Source: Bradyrhizobium acaciae (GTDB taxonomy: Bacteria; Pseudomonadota; Alphaproteobacteria; Rhizobiales; Xanthobacteraceae). Taken from it: 38,821 nucleotides of DNA. Shown here one piece after another: positions 34,227 to 38,821 of this stretch. Where the stretch lies: positions 1 through 38,821 of the forward strand of contig NZ_JACMYK010000067.1 of the NCBI RefSeq assembly GCF_020889785.1. The letters run 5' to 3'. Below the pieces are notes generated by a model, which saw only the letters and a program-made list of their open reading frames with translations, searched no databases and was not told the DNA's origin. Within the stretch, counting starts at the first letter, position 1, and each line of letters starts with the position of its first letter. The position numbers and the translations under genes are program-made.

Positions 34227-35180
34227 TTAGCCTTGCAGCGGCGTGTCGATGATGGCCAGCGGCTGGCTGTTCTGCTTGAAGTTGATGCTGGCGACGCCGA
34301 GCATGCTGCGCAGCTTGGCATCCTCGACCTTCATCGGGCCGGGTGAGGGGGCGGCACCCGGCGCCGGCTGCGGGAACGCAGTCGAACGCGCGGTGTGGAA
34401 GGTGACGTTGCCCTCGACCTTCTGCATCACCTGGTGGATGTGGCCGTTGAGCACGGTGACCGAGCCGAAGCCCTTGACGTATTCCAGCGCGCGGGCGCCG
34501 TCCTCGGTGCCCCAGCCCCATTGCGGATAGACCGTCCACAGCGGGATGTGGGCGAACAGCACGATCGGCGTCGACTTGGAGCGGCCCTTGAGGTCGTTCT
34601 CCAGCCATTCGAGCTGCTCGTTGCCGAGATTGCCGAGGCCGCCGCCCTTGAGGTCGACGACGTTGACGAGACCGACGAAGTGCACGCCGCCGGCGTCGAA
34701 GGAATAGTAGCCCGGACCCTTGGTGCCCTTGCCGTAACGCTCCTTGTAGAGCTTGACCTCCTCGTCGATGAAGTCGTGCTCGCCCGGCACGTAGTGCATG
34801 TCGAGCTTGGCCTGCGAGATGATGCGATCGGCGTCGTCGAATTCGGACGCCTTCGACAGATGCGTGATGTCGCCGGTATGGATCATGAAGGACGGCTTGA
34901 CCTGCATCGCCCGCACCTTGTTGATGGCCTCCTCCAGCGTGCCGATGGCATTCGGGTTGGCCGGCTTGTCGAAGCCGACATGGCTGTCGCTGATCTGCAT
35001 GAAGGTCATGCCGGGCGCCGCTTCCGCCGCCGCGGCCGAGCCGACGATGCCGAGCGAGTGCGGTATGCCGCCGGTAACGGTCCACAGTACGCCGGTGCCG
35101 GCCCAGGTCATGCATTCCAGCACCTTGCGTCGGCTGACGCCTTTTTCCTCGTCGTGGTGGTCGTGATCGTGTCCGCTCAT
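34227..35180 (-). CDS. Tat-exported metallophosphoesterase
   Basis: A 317-residue calcineurin-like phosphoesterase. The metal-site motifs are DSH (Asp65, His67), HTGD (Asp104), GEHD (Glu134, His135; most relatives have GNHD), FAHIPLW and NGHIHQ. It would bind two metal ions and cleave a phosphoester; the substrate is unknown, and CpdA-like cyclic nucleotide or lipid phosphodiesterases are possible relatives. The N-terminus is a Tat signal: SRRKVLECMTW, a hydrophobic stretch and an AAAAE cleavage region. Before it comes a His/Asp-rich tail, HDHDHHDEEKG, which may bind metal. ATG 35180 has a strong Shine-Dalgarno sequence (GGGAG). First gene of the ECF operon. Confidence 0.91.
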   Translation of the reverse strand: MSGHDHDHHDEEKGVSRRKVLECMTWAGTGVLWTVTGGIPHSLGIVGSAAAAEAAPGMTFMQISDSHVGFDKPANPNAIGTLEEAINKVRAMQVKPSFMIHTGDITHLSKASEFDDADRIISQAKLDMHYVPGEHDFIDEEVKLYKERYGKGTKGPGYYSFDAGGVHFVGLVNVVDLKGGGLGNLGNEQLEWLENDLKGRSKSTPIVLFAHIPLWTVYPQWGWGTEDGARALEYVKGFGSVTVLNGHIHQVMQKVEGNVTFHTARSTAFPQPAPGAAPSPGPMKVEDAKLRSMLGVASINFKQNSQPLAIIDTPLQG

Positions 35181-35378
35181 GGCAAGTCTCCCGTGGGCCC
35201 AGGGATTGGGTTTCCGGGGAGTTGATCGGCGGGGCCGGGGCTTTATTCCCGGGGTTTTGGAGGGGGGGTGAGGGCTTGGATGACGATTTTGTGAGGCCCG
35301 AAAGCCCGGATGTATTGCGTCGCAACATGGCAACGTTCCGCAAGATAGGTGAATGGCCGCAACACAGCTGTCTTGCAG

Positions 35379-35396
35379 CCGTCAGCATAATGTCAG
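35379..35396. promoter_or_regulatory. Direct repeat CCGTCAG-N4-ATGTCAG (Pho-box-like)
   Basis: Two 7-bp units repeat at an 11-bp interval, as in PhoB boxes (CTGTCAT-N4-CTGTCAT); each unit matches 5 of 7. It lies 48 bp before the His-rich protein gene and about 200 bp before the divergent metallophosphoesterase gene. Confidence 0.3.
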
Positions 35397-35443
35397 CGCT
35401 GCTACGTAAGAATGATGGACTTCATCCAGACCGGGAGAGCCCT

Positions 35444-35659
35444 ATGAGCGACCACGCAGGCGTTGAGCATCATCACAAGGCAGCTGAGCACCACGAGCAC
35501 GCGGCTCGTCATCACCGCGAAGCCGCCAAGCACCACGAGGCCGGTGATCACCACAAGGCGGCGCATCACGCCCATAGCGCCCATGGTCACGCCAGCCATG
35601 CCCAGCATCACCACACCGAGGCGAGCCGGCACCACGCCGAGCACCACGGCAACCACTAA
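35444..35659 (+). CDS. Very His-rich small protein, probable metal binder
   Basis: A 71-residue protein with 27 His (38%) and many Ala and Glu. Paired His recur every 7-8 residues (HHREAAKHHEAGDHHKAAHH), a spacing that suits a helix with metal-binding faces. There is no signal peptide, so it is probably cytoplasmic, for example a nickel, zinc or copper buffer. The ribosome-binding site is good (GGGAGA before CCTATG), and the gene is followed by a terminator, so it is a single-gene unit. It is not homologous to any named protein I can recall with confidence. It starts divergently from the metallophosphoesterase gene, whose product also has a His-rich N-terminus. Confidence 0.85.
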   Translation: MSDHAGVEHHHKAAEHHEHAARHHREAAKHHEAGDHHKAAHHAHSAHGHASHAQHHHTEASRHHAEHHGNH

Positions 35660-35688
35660 CAAGAGCTCCAGTACTGCGTGAGTGGCTT

Positions 35689-35717
35689 ACGCCGTCCTCG
35701 CAACGGGACGGCGTTTT
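35689..35717 (+). terminator. Intrinsic terminator after the His-rich gene
   Basis: ACGCCGTCC pairs with GGACGGCGT around an 8-nt loop and is followed by TTTTCTTTT. It is about 30 bp after the stop codon. Confidence 0.88.
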
Positions 35718-35846
35718 TCTTTTGGCTGGCGGAGCGTGATGGCGCTCGCATTCGTCAAGCGTTTGATCATCCGTGGGCAAACCGGCACGGGGCCCTCCGC
35801 CTGTGGAGAGTCCACTGCGCCCATGTGAAGACATCACGGTCCATCC

Positions 35847-36353
35847 CTATTCGTCCTCGTCTTCCGGACCACCGCGCTGCTCGATCGCATTGCGCACGCT
35901 GCGCATGACGGCAAACGATACGAAGGCCATCCTTCGCTTCTGGTCATCGCTCAACGTCTTGTAGAGCGGATCCCAGGCATCTGCGAGCTTCTTGAGGTCG
36001 GTCCCGCGCTGAATGAGTCGGTCCGCCCTGCGCTGCATGAATTCGACCGGATTGCCCTCATGCATTCCGTCCATCGCGCTGTTCTCGTGCAATTCGGCAA
36101 TCCGCTCCAACCGGGCCTGCCGGTTCTTCGCTCTGGTGCGGATCGCATCCTCGATGGCCGGCCAGTACTTCTCCTGATCGGGGGTGAGTTGCAAGGCGGC
36201 TTTGACGATGCCGACGCGCATGTCGGTCAGGCTCTTCAGGTCGGCGGCACTGGGTGCCGCCACGCCGACAGTCGGGGATGTCTCTGCTCCAAAGGCAAGA
36301 GACGAGGTTGTCATCAAAAGTGCAATCGCTGCGGCGGCTGCGTTCCTCGTCAT
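35847..36353 (-). CDS. Periplasmic Spy/CpxP-like (LTXXQ) protein
   Basis: A 168-residue exported protein with a signal peptide (MTRNAAAAAIALLMTTSSLAFG, cut near GAE) and an all-helical mature part. Two LTXXQ-type motifs are present: LQLTPDQEKYW and LSDDQKRRMAF, typical of the Spy/CpxP family of periplasmic chaperones and stress proteins, which form a cradle-shaped dimer. The middle is rich in Arg, Lys and Glu (RTRAKNRQARLERIAEL). The C-terminus is acidic (GGPEDEDE). The start has a good ribosome-binding site (GGGAG). A FixK-type box is centred 73 bp upstream, which suggests induction under low oxygen. Confidence 0.9.
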   Translation of the reverse strand: MTRNAAAAAIALLMTTSSLAFGAETSPTVGVAAPSAADLKSLTDMRVGIVKAALQLTPDQEKYWPAIEDAIRTRAKNRQARLERIAELHENSAMDGMHEGNPVEFMQRRADRLIQRGTDLKKLADAWDPLYKTLSDDQKRRMAFVSFAVMRSVRNAIEQRGGPEDEDE

Positions 36354-36419
36354 TGCGAGCTCCCTGAATTACACTTCGTGGACGTCCCGAGAAGAAGACA
36401 CAGCTGCATCCGTTGCCGG

Positions 36420-36433
36420 TTGATCTAGGTCAA
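36420..36433 (-). promoter_or_regulatory. FixK/FNR-type box upstream of the Spy-like gene
   Basis: TTGATCTAGGTCAA fits TTGA-N6-TCAA. Its centre is about 73 bp before the Spy-like start, so a class II promoter would start transcription near 36386 and give a leader of about 33 nt. Confidence 0.75.
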
Positions 36434-36506
36434 AGGGCAGCGAGCCGGAGATAGGAATGCGCTCCTGACCGTTCGCAAAATGCCGCGGGACCTTGGTGCC
36501 GCCGGG

Positions 36507-36520
36507 TTGAGCTAGATCAA
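36507..36520 (+). promoter_or_regulatory. FixK/FNR-type box upstream of the Ca2+/H+ exchanger gene
   Basis: TTGAGCTAGATCAA fits TTGA-N6-TCAA and is centred about 67 bp before the exchanger start. A class II promoter would start transcription near 36554. Confidence 0.75.
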
Positions 36521-36580
36521 GCTCGAGCGGCCCATGGGGTTCAGAGATTGCCGTCAGGCTTCCTTCAACCGGGCGGTCCC

Positions 36581-37684
36581 ATGCAACTCTTGCTCAAGGA
36601 AATTCGTCACAATCCATTACTCTGGATGCTCGTTTTCGTGCCGATTGTGCTGGTGCTCGAACATGTGGCCCCAACCGCCCACACAGCACTGTTTGTCCTC
36701 GCCGTCCTGAGCATCGTACCGCTGGCTGCCCTTCTCAGCCACGCAACGGAGAGCGTCGCCGAGAAAACCGGCGATGCGATCGGAGGCTTGCTCAACGCAA
36801 CCCTGGGAAATCTGACGGAACTCATCATCGCGATCGCCGCGCTTCATGCCGGAGAATACATGCTCGTCAAGGCATCGATCGCCGGTGCCATCGTCACCAA
36901 CTCACTTTTCATGCTCGGCGCATCATTCCTGCTCGGCGGCCTCCGCCATCACGTTCAGGAGTACAATAGAGCCGGCGGAAGGATGTACGCCGCGCTGCTG
37001 CTGATGGCGACGATTGCGCTGCTTGCACCCGCAGCCGTTGCCGACCTCGATCCGGCGCGGGGCCAGGTCATGGCGCAGACGCTCAGTACCGGCCTCGCGG
37101 TGCTGCTGATATGTGCTTATGGACTAGGCTTGCTGTTCTCGCTCAAGACACACAAGGAGTTGTTCGAAAGCGGGGACCATGGCGAGACAGGCGGTGCCGG
37201 TTGGCCGATCGGACTGGCCGTAAGCACGCTTCTCGTGGTTACGGTGCTGGTTGCGCTGGTAAGCGAGATATTCGTGAGTTCGGTGCAGAAGGCGGGAGAG
37301 ACGCTGGGATTGAGCTCGGCCTTCGTCGGCTTCATCATCGTCGCACTGGTCGGCGCTGCGGCGGAAATGGCGGTCGCGTTCTCCGCGGCGCGCAAGAACC
37401 GGTTGGACATGAGCGTCAGCATCGCGCTCGGAAGCGCGTCGCAGATCGCCTTATTTGTCGCGCCGGCACTGGTTCTGCTCAGCTACGTCATCGGTCCGAA
37501 GCCAATGGACTTGCAGTTCTGGCCGGGGGCCGTGACGATGGTCATGATCGCCTCCGTGACGTCCTGCTTCGTCACCAACAGCGGAAGGTCGGCATGGTTC
37601 ATCGGCGCCTTGCTGGTGTTCATCTATGCGATTTTCGCCATGACGCTGTATATGGTGCCGCCGGGATCGCACGGTCCGGTCTGA
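36581..37684 (+). CDS. Ca2+/H+ exchanger (CaCA superfamily, CAX type)
   Basis: A 367-residue inner-membrane antiporter with about eleven hydrophobic helices in two halves. The first cation-binding motif is GNLTELIIAIAAL (Gly76, Asn77, Glu80), as in CAX exchangers. The second half has GAAAEMAVAFSAARKNRLDM followed by ALGSASQIALFVAP. The motif reads GAAAE, where CAX proteins usually have GNAAE. A short acidic/His loop (ESGDHGETGGAG) lies between the halves, where CAX proteins have an acidic region. ATG 36581 is used; the frame is open from a TTG at 36548. It would export Ca2+ or another divalent cation in exchange for protons. A FixK-type box lies upstream. Confidence 0.88.
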   Translation: MQLLLKEIRHNPLLWMLVFVPIVLVLEHVAPTAHTALFVLAVLSIVPLAALLSHATESVAEKTGDAIGGLLNATLGNLTELIIAIAALHAGEYMLVKASIAGAIVTNSLFMLGASFLLGGLRHHVQEYNRAGGRMYAALLLMATIALLAPAAVADLDPARGQVMAQTLSTGLAVLLICAYGLGLLFSLKTHKELFESGDHGETGGAGWPIGLAVSTLLVVTVLVALVSEIFVSSVQKAGETLGLSSAFVGFIIVALVGAAAEMAVAFSAARKNRLDMSVSIALGSASQIALFVAPALVLLSYVIGPKPMDLQFWPGAVTMVMIASVTSCFVTNSGRSAWFIGALLVFIYAIFAMTLYMVPPGSHGPV

Positions 37685-37726
37685 CCAGCAACGCGCCTGC
37701 CTGGTCGCGCATGCCTCTCGGGCAAT

Positions 37727-37754
37727 GGGGAGCAAGACGTTATCGTCTTGCCCC
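37727..37754. terminator. Hairpin between the exchanger gene and a convergent small gene
   Basis: GCAAGACG pairs with CGTCTTGC around TTAT, flanked by GGGG and CCCC with one mismatch. There is no clear T-run, so termination is possible but not certain. Confidence 0.45.
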
Positions 37755-37766
37755 CTTGGCATTGGC

Positions 37767-38093
37767 TTACTGGCAGAGGTGCTGTCGGCCGTCCTCGCCA
37801 CGAAAATACGTGCCCGGCTGACAGACGAAGCCCTGACCGTTGGAAGGATAGTGATAATAGCCATAGGCGCCGGCAGCCGCGGCTCCTACGGCAGCGGTGC
37901 CGTACACGGCTCTGCGTGTCTGGCGGCGGGCAACGCCCGCGACACTCACGGGAGTCAAGGGGCGGCCGACCCGCGCTTGCGCGCTCTCGACGGAAATCAA
38001 GACGCCGCCCTGTTCCGATCGACCGACGGAGAGTAACGTGGCACACGCGATGATGGTCGCAGTCAACGCGGATGTCCCTGGTTTCGCCTTCAT
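37767..38093 (-). CDS. Small exported protein with Ala/Gly-rich segment, unknown function
   Basis: A 108-residue protein starting at an ATG with a strong Shine-Dalgarno sequence (GGAGGAG, 5 nt before). The N-terminal hydrophobic stretch (ALTATIIACATLLSVG) is a signal peptide or membrane anchor. A middle Ala/Gly segment (VYGTAAVGAAAAGAYGYYHY) could insert in a membrane, and the C-terminal tail has two Cys (GFVCQPGTYF, QHLCQ). Its layout resembles that of the partial gene at the right edge. A perfect FixK box is centred about 70 bp upstream. The family is not identified. Confidence 0.75.
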   Translation of the reverse strand: MKAKPGTSALTATIIACATLLSVGRSEQGGVLISVESAQARVGRPLTPVSVAGVARRQTRRAVYGTAAVGAAAAGAYGYYHYPSNGQGFVCQPGTYFRGEDGRQHLCQ

Positions 38094-38156
38094 GGGTCTC
38101 CTCCAATCCTGCGGTCCTACCCAGCCTGGTTTGAAAACCATGAGCTCGGGAAGCCG

Positions 38157-38170
38157 TTGATCTGGATCAA
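38157..38170 (-). promoter_or_regulatory. FixK/FNR-type box upstream of the small exported protein gene
   Basis: TTGATCTGGATCAA is a perfect TTGAT-N4-ATCAA site. Its centre is about 70 bp before the ATG at 38093, the same geometry as the boxes at 36420 and 36507. Confidence 0.8.
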
Positions 38171-38252
38171 GCCTTTCAGATGCGTCAGGCGGGGAAGGGC
38201 GAGGACATTTGCGCTATACGGAGCCCGCGTCACCGCTGCGCATGCGACGACT

Positions 38253-38486
38253 TCAAAGCGCATACTCTCCCTGCCTGCTCGTCCAGTCGATGACGTCGAC
38301 CTGAAGTCCTCGCCTCAACATCTCGTCCTCGAGATTGCCGGCGTGACGCTTCCATTCGGCTGTCGTCCGCACCCGAAACACCGGCGCGTCTCCGCGACCC
38401 TCAAATTCATCGTCGGCCTGGAGCGCGCCGCGAACCGCCTCGTGCATCATCTTCAGGCTCGCATCGCTGAATGCGCTGTACTCCAT
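38253..38486 (-). CDS. Small cytoplasmic protein of unknown function
   Basis: A 77-residue protein starting MEYSAFSDASLKMMHEAVRG, with a good ribosome-binding site (GGGAG, 9 nt before the ATG). There is no signal peptide and it is mixed charged: EFEGRGDAPVFRVRTTAEWK then RHAGNLEDEMLRRGLQVDVI. The repeated mention of Arg and Glu suggests a small folded helical/beta protein. The frame extends upstream to a TTG at 38510, which is less likely. I cannot place it in a family. It lies upstream of the small exported protein gene on the same strand, separated by a FixK box, so it is probably not in the same transcript. Confidence 0.65.
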   Translation of the reverse strand: MEYSAFSDASLKMMHEAVRGALQADDEFEGRGDAPVFRVRTTAEWKRHAGNLEDEMLRRGLQVDVIDWTSRQGEYAL

Positions 38487-38588
38487 CGGTTCATCTCCCT
38501 TGATACGCAAACGGAGGAGGTCACCACAGCTCTCGCGACCTTGCCGCGCGACGAACGAGCAACCGATCGCAGCTCAATCGAACTGCCA

Positions 38589-38821
38589 TCAATACTGCGG
38601 GCAAACCATTTGATTGTATTCATTGTAGTAGCAGTTCTGGTTCCCGTAGTAGCCATAGCTGCCGTAATACGCGCCGGCCGCAGCCGCAGCGCCGGCTGCT
38701 GCAGCACCATAACCCCAGCCAGGTCGATAGTAGCCTCCACCATAACCGGGATAGCCTGCGACTGGTCGGCCAGGACGACCTGCAACCGGTCGACCGGGAT
38801 AGCCTGGACGGCCTGCAATCG
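38589..38821 (-). CDS. Gly/Tyr/Ala-rich small secreted protein (5' end outside window)
   Basis: The last 76 codons of a gene that starts beyond the right edge. The visible part has Pro/Gly/Arg repeats (GRPGYPGRPVAGRPGRPVAG), then YGGGYYRPGWGYG, an Ala stretch (AAAAGAAAAAGAYYG), and a Tyr/Asn tail with two Cys ending MVCPQY. Composition bias and the run of in-frame sense codons support coding. It looks like a small exported glycine-zipper-like protein, similar in plan to the one at 37767. Function unknown. Confidence 0.6.
   Translation of the reverse strand, partial: IAGRPGYPGRPVAGRPGRPVAGYPGYGGGYYRPGWGYGAAAAGAAAAAGAYYGSYGYYGNQNCYYNEYNQMVCPQY

Noticed and set aside
35310..35340. GGAACGTT on the minus strand as an ECF promoter for the phosphoesterase operon
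   Set aside because: The -35-like part is good but no convincing -10 is found at the expected spacing, and it is 155 bp from the start.
34198..35388. Second minus-strand frame of 396 codons over the phosphoesterase
   Set aside because: It is the alternative frame of a gene whose motifs (DSH, HTGD, GHIH) and Tat signal are all in the other frame.
35402..35662. Minus-strand hydrophobic frame of 86 codons opposite the His-rich gene
   Set aside because: Its Val/Met/Gly content simply reflects the complement of His codons, and it has no ribosome-binding site.

Overview
The window is 38.8 kb of high-GC DNA with dense, short-spaced genes. It looks like an alphaproteobacterial chromosome, most likely Bradyrhizobium or a close Nitrobacteraceae relative such as Rhodopseudomonas. 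The grounds are the hopanoid gene set (hpnC-D-E, shc, hpnG, hpnH, hpnN, hpnO, hpnP), an EcfG-type general-stress promoter, FixK-type TTGA-N6-TCAA boxes, and the small GC-rich palindromic repeats common in that group. The genus is inferred; there is no 16S or other diagnostic RNA gene, and I saw no tRNA, CRISPR array, insertion sequence or phage gene.

Left part (1-6.3 kb): the 3' part of a circularly permuted ATP-grasp/alpha-E fusion overlaps a transglutaminase-like gene. Converging on them are a Cache-GGDEF diguanylate cyclase and a methyl-accepting chemotaxis protein.

Hopanoid superregion (6.6-32.2 kb): on the plus strand lie eutB, the hopanoid C-2 methylase hpnP, eutC and an HpnN-like RND exporter, closed by a strong terminator. 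Two small secreted proteins follow. Next comes the core operon hpnC-hpnD-hpnE-shc-hpnG, with overlapping stops and starts except before shc; it makes squalene from farnesyl diphosphate, cyclises it to hopene, and removes adenine from adenosylhopane. A four-gene plus-strand module (TetR regulator, AidB-like acyl-CoA dehydrogenase, class II aldolase, DUF2520 oxidoreductase) separates this operon from the minus-strand pair ispH-hpnH. Divergent from ispH is hpnN, behind a near-ideal EcfG promoter. A DUF2147 protein and the aminotransferase hpnO close the region. Together the genes cover precursor supply (ispH), squalene synthesis, cyclisation, side-chain addition and trimming (hpnH, hpnG), amination (hpnO), C-2 methylation (hpnP) and transport to the outer membrane (hpnN and possibly its paralogue).

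Right part (32.2-38.8 kb): palindromic repeats follow hpnO. A minus-strand operon then encodes a Tat-type metallophosphoesterase, an amicyanin-like cupredoxin, an ECF sigma factor and its zinc-binding membrane anti-sigma factor. A 71-residue protein that is 38% histidine comes next. The last 3 kb carries a Spy/CpxP-like protein, a Ca2+/H+ exchanger and small secreted proteins. Three of these genes have a FixK/FNR-type box centred 67-74 bp upstream of the start codon, which suggests a microoxic regulon. One gene runs off each edge of the window.

The points most worth following up are the FixK-box trio, the EcfG promoter of hpnN, the cobalamin-linked eutB-hpnP-eutC arrangement, the metallophosphoesterase/cupredoxin/ECF operon and the four-gene metabolic module inside the hopanoid region.
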